64,000 nucleotides of DNA. Source: Shewanella sp. UCD-KL21 (GTDB taxonomy: Bacteria; Pseudomonadota; Gammaproteobacteria; Enterobacterales; Shewanellaceae). Location: the NCBI RefSeq assembly GCF_001957135.1, contig NZ_MPHK01000017.1:1-64000 (forward strand), read 5' to 3'. How positions within the stretch are numbered: the first letter of the stretch is position 1; the number at the start of each line of letters is the position of its first letter. Shown piece after piece: positions 49,367 to 57,532 of the stretch. The notes beneath the pieces are model-generated. The model had not been told where the DNA came from, did no database searches, and was given only the letters and a program-made list of their open reading frames with translations. A program made the translations under genes and the position numbers.

Positions 49367-50086
49367 ATGTCGAATACAGCTAATTGGATTGCGTTATTAC
49401 CGCAACACATTCAAGACGAAGTTACTGCAACATTTAAAATAAAACACTTTAGTGATGGGGAGTACGTTTACAGAAAGGGTGAATCAGGCGCTGGCGCGGG
49501 CCAATATCAAATACTCAGTGGTTCGGTTCGTCTCAGGGTGATTGCCGACAATGGTAAAGAAGCCACTTATGTGATTTATAGCGAAGGTGATTGCATCGGC
49601 TTTTTATCAGCCATTGACAATGATGTGCGCCCGCAAGATGTTATCGCCATTGGTGAGGTCAAAGTCGGTAAAATTGTATCGAAAGACTTCGATCAATTAA
49701 CCGAAAAATACCCGATTATTTATAAGACACTGTGTGAGCATGTGGCCTATCGTATTCGAGAGGTGTTTAACATGTATGAGTATGGGTTATTTTTTAATTT
49801 AGAACGCCGCTTAGCCAATCAAATATTATTTTTACTGGCCTTTTCAGCCACCAATGTCCCTAACTCTGCTTGCCAAGAGCTTGAATTTACCCAAGAGATG
49901 TTAGCCTCTTCTGTAGGTGCAACCCGTCAGGCCATTAACAAGTTACTGAAAGATTGGTCAGATGCCGGATTTATTGAATATCACTATGGAAAAATCCGTA
50001 TTTTAGATTCTGAGCAGTTAGCCAAAATATCTGGGGTGGATAAAATGATCACCTCCCAAGTAGCCGTTAAAGCCATCGCGTCATAG
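49367..50086 (+). CDS. Crp/Fnr family transcriptional regulator
   Basis: 239 residues from the ATG at 49367. A GTG 12 bases earlier is possible. A cyclic-nucleotide-binding fold (about 18-130, LSGSVRLRVIADNGKEATYVIYSEGDCIGF) and long dimer helix (about 115-155) are followed by a winged helix (about 172-215, FTQEMLASSVGATRQAINKLLKDWSDAGFI). The recognition helix reads TRQAINKLL, with R187 kept but glutamine at the place of CRP Glu181. The cAMP-contacting Arg-Ser pair is not evident, and there is no N-terminal cysteine cluster of the FNR type. It sits in the middle of the cluster and probably binds the repeated TGTCA boxes; that link is inference. Confidence 0.9.
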   Translation: MSNTANWIALLPQHIQDEVTATFKIKHFSDGEYVYRKGESGAGAGQYQILSGSVRLRVIADNGKEATYVIYSEGDCIGFLSAIDNDVRPQDVIAIGEVKVGKIVSKDFDQLTEKYPIIYKTLCEHVAYRIREVFNMYEYGLFFNLERRLANQILFLLAFSATNVPNSACQELEFTQEMLASSVGATRQAINKLLKDWSDAGFIEYHYGKIRILDSEQLAKISGVDKMITSQVAVKAIAS

Positions 50087-50187
50087 GCGTAAACAGGCTT
50101 AATTACCCACCAGCTATGGGATGAGTTAATGACTGCAGTGACGAGTTCAAGCTAATAAATCGCCTTATAAATAATTGAAATAGCATC

Positions 50188-50224
50188 AAAAAAGCGCAGA
50201 TTATAAAATAATCTGCGCTTTTTT
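50188..50224. terminator. Bidirectional terminator between crp-like gene and TonB receptor
   Basis: AAAAAAGCGCAGATTA / TAATCTGCGCTTTTTT, a perfect 16-bp inverted repeat with a 5-base loop, placed between two convergent genes. Confidence 0.93.
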
Positions 50225-50280
50225 ATTTATCGCCTAAACCAAGGTTGCCCGTTAGCTAGACCAAGGTTACACCTGCAAGG

Positions 50281-52458
50281 CTAAAACTTATATTGCCCTT
50301 TGACGCCATAAGTTCTTGGCTGGCTGTACTGAGCACGTCCTATGCCCAAAAATGAGGTCGAGTTATGAATTTGCGACACATCATCTGCCAAATTTTTACC
50401 CCATAAGAACACGTTCCATGCGCCTGACTCAGCTTCAAAGCCAATTCTTGCAGCGCTTTCACCGCGCTCTTGGTTTAAGTTACCGACGGCATTATCTGGG
50501 TTTGAGTAAAACTTATCCCGCTTGAAGTAATCAGCCTGAACCACAAAATCGCCATAGTTCAGTGAATAACGATACTCAGCGCCAATGCCATAGGTATATT
50601 TAGGCGCTTCAGCTAATTGATTACCCGAGAAGTCAGTACCTGGGCCTGCTGGCTCTGGAAATGCTTTAAATTCAGCATCGGTGTAGCCATAGTTTGCCCA
50701 CAACTGCAGACTGTCGATAGGTTGCCATTGCAGCTCAAGTTCAAAGCCTTTACTTTCAACTTCTGCGGCATTGGTAATAGTAATGGCCGTGCCACCTGAT
50801 GGCAGTTGAGTAAAACTTTGCACTTGGTAATCATCATGTTGTGAAATAAACACATTGGCATTTAGATTTAAGGTGTTATCTAAAAATGGCGATTTAAAGC
50901 CAATTTCATAAGAATCAACCGACTCATCTTCAAAAGGTAACGCTTCGGCATCATTGATTAAGTCGGCATTATAACCACCGCTTTTAAAGCCGCGAGAATA
51001 GCGGGCAAATAGCAGTAAATCTTCAACTGGGATCCAATTTAAGCTCACCGTAGGTGATACATCCGATGCATCACGTGACTCATTAGCTGATAAATTAGTA
51101 AACAAGCCTGAAGTATCAACAATGGTGTAATCAATGGCTTTTTCTTCATAGGTGTAACGCAGACCTGCCGTAATACTCCACTGATCAGTAAATCGATAAT
51201 TACCGTGGGCAAATAACGCGTATGAATCGGCATCAACCTCAGCAACACGGCTAGCACCTACATACACTGGTGGCGCAGCGGGATTTAGCGCAGGCGCAAA
51301 GGCTTGAACATCAGAATCACCCTCAATAGTTTGGGTGAGGTAGTAAGCGCCAACAATGTAATCAAAGCTTTCATAGGCAGGAGATGCCAGTCTTAACTCT
51401 TGGGAGAAGTGCGTAGCGTCTTCTTTTTGAAATTCAGTAAAGGCATAAGGCAATGGCGAATAGTCTTCATCCACATCACTTAAGTTCCATTCTGAACTAC
51501 GTAGGCCTGTCACCGATGTTAATTGAAACTCATTGGCAAAGGTATGGTCAATGGTCAGCCCGCTGCCTTTAATGGTGCTATCTAATTTTTGGGTTGAATC
51601 TAATGACACCACATTGGCATCTAGTGCGAGTGGGTCATCGATTTTTTCACCCAGTAATACGTTGGCTTTGTTTTCAACATAATCAAAGCTTAATGACACG
51701 TTGGTATTCTCTCCAGCATGCCAATAAAATTGCGCTCTGGTTGCCAGCTCATCTTTATTATTAAATTCATCAACGAATTTGTCTGCTGGGATCCCCCCCA
51801 ACGGATCGCTATTTTCAACAAAACCATCACGATCAGTTTTCGTCACCGACAAACGCCCTGAAAAGTCTTCAGTAAATGGGACATTAATACTGCCCTTATA
51901 ACTTTGCAGGCCATAATTGCCAATATCTACCCCTAAACGTCCACTAAGCTCATCGGCATAGGGGCGTTTAGTAATAATATTAATGGCACCAGCGACGGTG
52001 TTCTTACCAAATAAGGTTCCCTGTGGGCCGCGCAATACTTCAACACGTTCAACATCTAAGGCGGATTGGTTAGCCGCTGATGAGCGCCCAACCCAAACGC
52101 CATCGATATATACTCCCACGCGGTTATCGTAACCTGGGTTACGTGAGCGATCGCTAATACCACGAATACCAAAAGATGGTGACGACTCGATGTATCCAGT
52201 GACAATCATATTCGGCACACTAAATTGCATGTCTCGCACATCTTGGGCGCCTAGCCTTTCGATATCGGTCTCGTTCATGGCACTGATGGCAATAGGGACT
52301 TCATTAATTGATTGGGCACGTTTTTGTGATGTCACCTGAATGACTTCGATACCTGTGGCGTTGTCTTGTTGCGTAGCGTCATTTTCTTGTGCATAGCTTG
52401 GAGCACTAAGCCCCAGCAAAACCACACTAATTGCGATACCTAATTGTGTTCTCTTCAT
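50281..52458 (-). CDS. TonB-dependent outer-membrane receptor
   Basis: 725 residues. A signal peptide (about 1-23, ending SYA) is followed by a TonB-box-like IEVIQVTSQKR. The plug domain has VPIAISAMNETDIERLGAQDVRDMQFSVPN and VEVLRGPQGTLFGKNTVAGAINIITKRP, then the beta-barrel ends in ...YGVKGQYKF with a terminal aromatic. The style is that of the large sphingomonad/alteromonad receptors used for organic substrates rather than a defined siderophore group. It is transcribed away from the M81 peptidase, and the shared 331-base gap has three Crp/Fnr-type boxes. Substrate is unknown. Confidence 0.92.
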   Translation of the reverse strand: MKRTQLGIAISVVLLGLSAPSYAQENDATQQDNATGIEVIQVTSQKRAQSINEVPIAISAMNETDIERLGAQDVRDMQFSVPNMIVTGYIESSPSFGIRGISDRSRNPGYDNRVGVYIDGVWVGRSSAANQSALDVERVEVLRGPQGTLFGKNTVAGAINIITKRPYADELSGRLGVDIGNYGLQSYKGSINVPFTEDFSGRLSVTKTDRDGFVENSDPLGGIPADKFVDEFNNKDELATRAQFYWHAGENTNVSLSFDYVENKANVLLGEKIDDPLALDANVVSLDSTQKLDSTIKGSGLTIDHTFANEFQLTSVTGLRSSEWNLSDVDEDYSPLPYAFTEFQKEDATHFSQELRLASPAYESFDYIVGAYYLTQTIEGDSDVQAFAPALNPAAPPVYVGASRVAEVDADSYALFAHGNYRFTDQWSITAGLRYTYEEKAIDYTIVDTSGLFTNLSANESRDASDVSPTVSLNWIPVEDLLLFARYSRGFKSGGYNADLINDAEALPFEDESVDSYEIGFKSPFLDNTLNLNANVFISQHDDYQVQSFTQLPSGGTAITITNAAEVESKGFELELQWQPIDSLQLWANYGYTDAEFKAFPEPAGPGTDFSGNQLAEAPKYTYGIGAEYRYSLNYGDFVVQADYFKRDKFYSNPDNAVGNLNQERGESAARIGFEAESGAWNVFLWGKNLADDVSQIHNSTSFLGIGRAQYSQPRTYGVKGQYKF

Positions 52459-52585
52459 CGTCGCACCTGTTTATTTATTTTTGTTTATTGGATTATTTTT
52501 ATAAGCAAAAAACAGCACGCTCCCAAACTGCGCAACTCAACAACTTTGCCTTTATCTAGGGGTAACAAACTGATTAGAGGCAATC

Positions 52586-52601
52586 TGTCACCTAGATTAC
52601 A
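52586..52601 (-). promoter_or_regulatory. Predicted Crp/Fnr-type operator, receptor side
   Basis: TGTCACCTAGATTACA on the plus strand, 128 bases upstream of the receptor ATG. It matches the oxidoreductase-operon box in 14 of 16 positions. It is assigned to the receptor by position only. Confidence 0.5.
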
Positions 52602-52662
52602 AAGTGGCAACTTTTGCGCAACAAGCAAAAAGATTTCATCTTAAAATTTGCCCGCAGCGTCT

Positions 52663-52680
52663 TTGTCACTGGACTGACAA
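52663..52680. promoter_or_regulatory. Perfect TTGTCA-N6-TGACAA palindrome, mid-intergenic
   Basis: TTGTCACTGGACTGACAA, the most symmetric member of the set, between the receptor-side and peptidase-side boxes. It could serve either divergent promoter. Confidence 0.55.
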
Positions 52681-52710
52681 CAGCAGCGTCGGCGCATAAT
52701 GTTCAGCAAA

Positions 52711-52726
52711 TGTAATCAATATGACA
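52711..52726 (+). promoter_or_regulatory. Predicted Crp/Fnr-type operator, M81-MFS operon
   Basis: TGTAATCAATATGACA. Its reverse complement TGTCATATTGATTACA agrees with the ridA box in 14 of 16 positions. A TATCTT at 52749-52754 would place the box centre near -42.5, the same geometry as at ridA. Confidence 0.58.
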
Positions 52727-52754
52727 GTGTGGTGATTGCTTAAGCCTTTATCTT

Positions 52755-52766
52755 AACGTTAACGTT
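52755..52766. promoter_or_regulatory. AACGTTAACGTT palindrome near the M81 transcription start
   Basis: A perfect 12-base palindrome, also readable as a direct repeat of TTAACG, located about where the M81-MFS transcript should begin. It may be a second operator, but no protein can be assigned. Confidence 0.35.
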
Positions 52767-52789
52767 TTGGTTACAAGCTGGCGGCTAGC

Positions 52790-54337
52790 ATGAAAGATTC
52801 AAATAAAATTCGCGTGGGGATCGGTGGGCTATTTCATGAAACAAATACCTATGCCACTGAGTTAACTGGGCCAACAACCCTTAAAGATTTAGTGGTGTAT
52901 GAAGGTGAAGCGCTATTAAAGCTTGCGGGTACTGCCATGGGCGGCGCTATTGATGCCTGTCTCGAAAATGATTGGGAAATCGTCCCAACGGTATTCATGC
53001 ACGTTAACACCACATTCGGCACAGTTACCGACGATGCTTATGCCGCCGTCAAGCAGCAGCTCGTTTCAACATTAGCCAATGAGCCAGTCGATGTATTTTA
53101 TTTGATGGTTCATGGCGCAGGTATCGTCCAAAGCACCTCAGATTTAGAAGGTGATTTGGCTAAGTCCATCCGCGAGGTCGTTGGGGTTGACACCAAAATC
53201 GTTGCCTCAACCGATTTACATGGCAAAGTGACCGATCTTATTGCTCGCGAATATGACTATTACACCACCTGTAAAGAATATGCCCACGTAGATTTTAATC
53301 CTTGCGCCAAAGAAGCACTGCTCACTGGGGTTAGCGCCTTTTTAAATCAACTGACCCCCACCATGAATTACCAGAAAATTCCGATTTTATTGCCGCCGTC
53401 CACCACTATGGAAGCCGGTACCTTTGGCACGTTAATCCGCGATAAGTGCCTTGCCTATGAACAAAAACCGCAGGTTCTCAATTGCTCGGTAATGCATGGC
53501 TTTCCCTATCAAGACACTGAATACTGCGGCATGTATGTGTTAGTGACCACTGACAACGATATTGTGTTAGCTGAGCAAATTGCCACTGAATTTGCCCAAT
53601 GGATTTGGGACAACAGACAGCTAAGCCTTAATCTGCCACCTAATGTCGATCAATCCATTGCCATCGCAACCGATATTCTTGCCACTAAAGGCCGTTATCA
53701 AGTCCCTGCCGCTTTTTGGGAAAACCACAATAAACCGATTGTGATTGCAGATATTGGTGACAATCCCGGAGGTGGCTGTACCGGTGACACAACCCATTTG
53801 CTGAGCAAAATTCTCACCACCGACTTGGGTAAAGTGGCCTTTTTTAATATTCGCGACCCCCAAGTGGTGCAACAAGCGATTGAGGCGGGTGTTGGCGCAA
53901 CGATTAGTGTCAATTTAGGTGGCAAGTTAGATGCACTTCGCAGTGGCAACCCGATTGCGTGCACAGCTTATGTAAAGTCGATTTCTGATGGCATAGAAAC
54001 CATTCGTGGCCCTATGTTAAATGGTGTGAGCTTCGATTTAGGCCCTTCAGTGAGACTCACCGTTGGCCAAGTCGATGTGATTGTGCAAACAGGCTTAGGC
54101 CAAGCCTTTGACGATGTATCGGGGCGTGCCCACGGCATTGATATTTATGAATACGATGTGGTGTGCGTTAAATCATCGGCACATTGGCGTGCATTTTACC
54201 AAAAAGTAAGTGATCACTTACTGATGGCTGACTCGCCCGGGCTTACCACAGCAAGAGTCGCTGAATTTGCGCATACCAAGCTCACGCACCCTATATATCC
54301 CATTGATAATGATGCCAGCTTTCCCATTAGTGCGTAA
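52790..54337 (+). CDS. M81 family metallopeptidase (MlrC-like)
   Basis: 515 residues. The N-terminus RVGIGGLFHETNTY has the HE metal-binding pair (H16, E17) characteristic of the family. YLMVHGAG, VASTDLHGKV and EYAHVDFNP carry further likely ligands, and IADIGDNPGGGCTGDTTHLL is the typical mid-protein glycine block. The founding member, microcystinase C, cleaves linear microcystin, a peptide with D- and beta-amino acids. No signal peptide is seen, so it is probably cytosolic. It is followed 36 bases later by an MFS gene in the same operon. The true substrate here is unknown. Confidence 0.88.
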   Translation: MKDSNKIRVGIGGLFHETNTYATELTGPTTLKDLVVYEGEALLKLAGTAMGGAIDACLENDWEIVPTVFMHVNTTFGTVTDDAYAAVKQQLVSTLANEPVDVFYLMVHGAGIVQSTSDLEGDLAKSIREVVGVDTKIVASTDLHGKVTDLIAREYDYYTTCKEYAHVDFNPCAKEALLTGVSAFLNQLTPTMNYQKIPILLPPSTTMEAGTFGTLIRDKCLAYEQKPQVLNCSVMHGFPYQDTEYCGMYVLVTTDNDIVLAEQIATEFAQWIWDNRQLSLNLPPNVDQSIAIATDILATKGRYQVPAAFWENHNKPIVIADIGDNPGGGCTGDTTHLLSKILTTDLGKVAFFNIRDPQVVQQAIEAGVGATISVNLGGKLDALRSGNPIACTAYVKSISDGIETIRGPMLNGVSFDLGPSVRLTVGQVDVIVQTGLGQAFDDVSGRAHGIDIYEYDVVCVKSSAHWRAFYQKVSDHLLMADSPGLTTARVAEFAHTKLTHPIYPIDNDASFPISA

Positions 54338-54373
54338 ACGCTTCGCCGATAACAATAATAACAAGGATCATTT

Positions 54374-55708
54374 ATGAAAAGTTCCAGCAATGTCATCAGC
54401 GACGATGGCGCATTAAATGCCGAAAACCTGCCCGCAACTGCCGAAGATAGCAAGGCGACCAATCGCTATTATGTGCTGTTTATGCTGGCGCTAGTATGCG
54501 CCTTGGCTTATATGGATCGCTTCGTATTGTCGGTGTTAATCGAACCAATAAAGCATGACTTAAGCCTTTCTGATACGCAACTAGGTTTGTTAACCGGCTT
54601 TGCGTTCGCCTTTTTCTATGCTGTGTTTGGTATTCCCATTGCCAGACTGGCAGATAAATATAATCGTCCGTTGATTATCTCAGTGAGCGTGGCGCTGTGG
54701 AGCGCCATGACCGCAGCTTGCGGTATGTCAGTTAATTTCATTCAACTGCTATTAGCCAGAATTGGCGTCGGGGTGGGAGAGGCTGGCTGTATTCCTGCCA
54801 GTCACGCCATGCTGGGGGACTTATTTCCCGGTAAACAAAAAGCCTTTGCGATTGGTATCTTCCAAGCTGGCGGCACTGTTGGTATTTTAGCGGGATTAAT
54901 TTTAGGCGGTTTGCTGGCCAACAGTGTGGGTTGGCAAATGACCTTTATCTTTATGGGCCTGCCCGGCTTAATTGTGGGCTTAGTGGTTTGGCTGACAGTA
55001 AAAGATAACAGAGGCCTTGATAGTGTTAGCAATCCGCTCACCAATGCTGATAATGATAAGCTCAACCTTTTGGCGACCATTAAGTCTTTGCTAACACAAA
55101 GAACCTATCGAAACCTGATGTTAGGGCTATCTATGGGCGCGTTTGGTAATTATGGCATTGTGCAGTGGCTACCGTCATTTTTAATCCGAACCCATCACAT
55201 GAGCCTTGAAGAAGTCGGTGTTCTTTATGGTTCGGTAATGGGCTTTGGTACCTTGTTTGGTACCTTGGCAGGGGCATTTTTAGCCCCTAAGATTATTGCT
55301 AAAGATCAGCGCTGGGAAGTGAAATGGGCAGCATGTTGCTTTGTGATTGTCATTCCAATCTTTATCGGCAGTTTTTTAGTTGCTAACTCAACGCTGGCAC
55401 TGGGGCTATTATTTTTAGGGGTATTTACCTTATCAACTGGAACTGGGCCATCATTTGCCGCAGTACAAACCGTTGCTGGGCCTAAAATGAAAGCCATGGC
55501 GGTGGCGCTAACCATGCTGTGTATGGCAATTTTAGGTCAAGGCTTTGGCCCATTAGTGGTTGGCATGGTCAGTGACGCTTTAGTACCACAGTTTGGCGAG
55601 CAATCACTGCGCTATTCTCTCAGTATCTCAATGATTATTTTGGCATGGGGTGCGATCCATTTATTTAAAGCATCTAGCACTATCGTTAAAGACAGTCAGT
55701 CGCTTTAA
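54374..55708 (+). CDS. MFS transporter, spinster-like
   Basis: 444 residues, twelve predicted helices. The polar N-terminus (about 1-33) is followed by YYVLFMLALVCALAYMDRFVLSVLIEPIKHDLSLSDTQLGLLTGFAFAFFYAVFGIPIARLADKYNRP. This contains the DRF..S motif and the loop 2-3 G.LAD..NR signature; RIGVGVGEAGCIPA follows. AAGGA stands 7 bases before the ATG. As partner of the M81 peptidase it probably imports the substrate or exports a product. The direction cannot be read from sequence. Confidence 0.9.
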   Translation: MKSSSNVISDDGALNAENLPATAEDSKATNRYYVLFMLALVCALAYMDRFVLSVLIEPIKHDLSLSDTQLGLLTGFAFAFFYAVFGIPIARLADKYNRPLIISVSVALWSAMTAACGMSVNFIQLLLARIGVGVGEAGCIPASHAMLGDLFPGKQKAFAIGIFQAGGTVGILAGLILGGLLANSVGWQMTFIFMGLPGLIVGLVVWLTVKDNRGLDSVSNPLTNADNDKLNLLATIKSLLTQRTYRNLMLGLSMGAFGNYGIVQWLPSFLIRTHHMSLEEVGVLYGSVMGFGTLFGTLAGAFLAPKIIAKDQRWEVKWAACCFVIVIPIFIGSFLVANSTLALGLLFLGVFTLSTGTGPSFAAVQTVAGPKMKAMAVALTMLCMAILGQGFGPLVVGMVSDALVPQFGEQSLRYSLSISMIILAWGAIHLFKASSTIVKDSQSL

Positions 55709-56045
55709 TTAATCTATCATCAACGGCTTAGGTTAATACCTAGGCCGTTAGCTATAACATTGCCATCATAGATACCAGCCCGCTTGCTGGTTTCACAGCC
55801 AAACAATCAACATGGCTCGTCGCTAACCTCAGCCTTTAATCCCCCCTTTTATCCACGCTTTGAGCTTTAACAGCTCAGCTGAAATATTTTTGGTCTACAG
55901 TATGTATAAGCTAAATTATGCCAATGCTTTTTAACCGACTGATAAAATCGTAAAAATAGCTAAATGTAGGTATTCAGAAAAGCACATTTCGGTTACTATG
56001 CGCGCCAAATAACGACTCCCTTTTACCCTAGAGTGACCATGCAAA
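55709..56045. other. Intergenic region with one hairpin
   Basis: 337 bases after the MFS gene. A 12-bp stem AACGGCTTAGGT / ACCTAGGCCGTT (55722-55749, one wobble) lacks a T-run and may be a weak terminator or an RNA-stabilising hairpin. No TGTCA-type box and no small gene were seen. Confidence 0.5.
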
Positions 56046-57266
56046 ATGAACGATGACAACTTCATTGAAAAACGCCGATTTATCATAAGATTAGGTAAGG
56101 CGTTGCACAAATTTGGCACCCCGGCATATCGTCTTGAGTCCCATTTACAAACGGTCTCTACTACCTTGGGGATTGAAGGCTATTTTTTGATCTCGCCCAC
56201 TTCAATGACCTTCGTGTTACAGCATGATACTGAGCAAGAATATAATCATGTGGCGCGGGTCAAACCAGGGGAGCTAGATTTAGGCTCCCTTGCCCGCACA
56301 TTTGATTTAGTTGAAGAGCTAACCACAGGTCAGCGCACCTTAACTGAAGCCCTTAATCGCCTAGAAGAAATTGCCAACAAGCCTAACCCTTACGGCCATA
56401 AATTAACCTTGCTGTCTTTTGGCGTCAGCGCCGGTGCATTTGCGATGCTGATGGACACCAGTTGGAATGATGTGTTCTGGTCAGCCATGCTAGGGCTACT
56501 GGTTTATGGCATGGTTTTTTGGGCTGAGCGCTCGTCACGAATGGCAGAAATGCTTGAGCCCCTTGCGGCGGTGATATGTGCGATTCTTGCCTGCGGTATT
56601 GCCATATTAGACCCCAGTATTAATATTCCTGTGGTGATCCTCTCTGGGATTATTATTTTTATTCCCGGTTTAGCATTAACACTGGGGCTTGCGGAGCTAG
56701 CCGCGCGGGATCTCATCTCAGGCACCGCCAGAATTATGGATGCGATGATGCTGCTGTTTAAGCTGTATTTTGGCGCCGTATTAGGCATGACTCTGGGTAA
56801 AGTTATGTTTGGCGAATCGGTGCATATTGAGCCTTACGCGCTGCCAACTTATGCCTCGTGGGCGGCAGTGCCATTACTATCAATGGCGTTAGTGATTATC
56901 TTTAAAGCCCGCCTTAAAGATTCACCTTGGGGCATTTTTGCCGGTATCGTGGCGTATTTTTCAGCCATGATTGGCGGCTTATATTTAGGTGAGTCTATTG
57001 GCATCTTTGTCGGCGCACTGGCGGTGGGGATCTACTCCAACTTATTTGCCCGTTGGATGAAAGCGCCGGTATCCATTGCCCTGTTGCAAGGTATTGTTAT
57101 TTTGGTGCCCGGCAGTAAAACCTATATCGGCTTAAACGCAATGATTTCAGGTGAAACCATGCTCAATCAGGCCCATATTGGCTCGCAAGTGTTCTTGATC
57201 TTTATGTCACTGATCGCTGGGCTTATTTTCGCTAACGTCATCGTACCGCCAAAGCGAAGTTTATAG
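56046..57266 (+). CDS. ThrE-type threonine/serine exporter family protein
   Basis: 406 residues. A cytosolic N-terminal domain (about 1-115) starts with RRFIIRLGKALHKFGTPAYRLESHL, the family signature, and ends before about ten membrane helices. Two membrane halves are visible: about 125-260 (IPGLALTLGLAELAARDLISGTARIMDAMM) and about 275-400 (ILVPGSKTYIGLNAMISG). In one-chain ThrE proteins these two halves correspond to the split YjjP/YjjB pair. It probably exports small amino acids or dicarboxylates. Confidence 0.9.
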   Translation: MNDDNFIEKRRFIIRLGKALHKFGTPAYRLESHLQTVSTTLGIEGYFLISPTSMTFVLQHDTEQEYNHVARVKPGELDLGSLARTFDLVEELTTGQRTLTEALNRLEEIANKPNPYGHKLTLLSFGVSAGAFAMLMDTSWNDVFWSAMLGLLVYGMVFWAERSSRMAEMLEPLAAVICAILACGIAILDPSINIPVVILSGIIIFIPGLALTLGLAELAARDLISGTARIMDAMMLLFKLYFGAVLGMTLGKVMFGESVHIEPYALPTYASWAAVPLLSMALVIIFKARLKDSPWGIFAGIVAYFSAMIGGLYLGESIGIFVGALAVGIYSNLFARWMKAPVSIALLQGIVILVPGSKTYIGLNAMISGETMLNQAHIGSQVFLIFMSLIAGLIFANVIVPPKRSL

Positions 57267-57287
57267 CTTCTTATATAATCGCCCTTT

Positions 57288-57369
57288 TAAAATGGCCTTT
57301 GAAAAAGGCCGTTTAACGATAGTCCTCGGTAACACCAACACCTAAAAGGGAGCACATTGCTCCCTTGTT
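57288..57369 (+). terminator. Two hairpins downstream of the exporter gene
   Basis: First GGCCTTT...AAAGGCC (57294-57310), then AAGGGAGCA-CAT-TGCTCCCTT (57346-57366) followed by GTTCATTTTT. The second is the more terminator-like. Confidence 0.7.
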
Positions 57370-57532
57370 CATTTTTACGCAAAAAAGCAGCGAAATTCAA
57401 AATACCCGCCATACTAAGATAAGGCATTTAATTTCAGGTGTTGAAATTTTAAATGCTATTTACTCAATAGCTTAATTAGCTATCCCTTCTATAAATAATT
57501 GAGTAGGTACCATAATAAAAACCAATAATATT

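Noticed and set aside
55722..55749. Hairpin after the MFS gene as a full terminator
   Set aside because: The stem is good but no T-run follows, so it is kept only as a hairpin within the intergenic entry.
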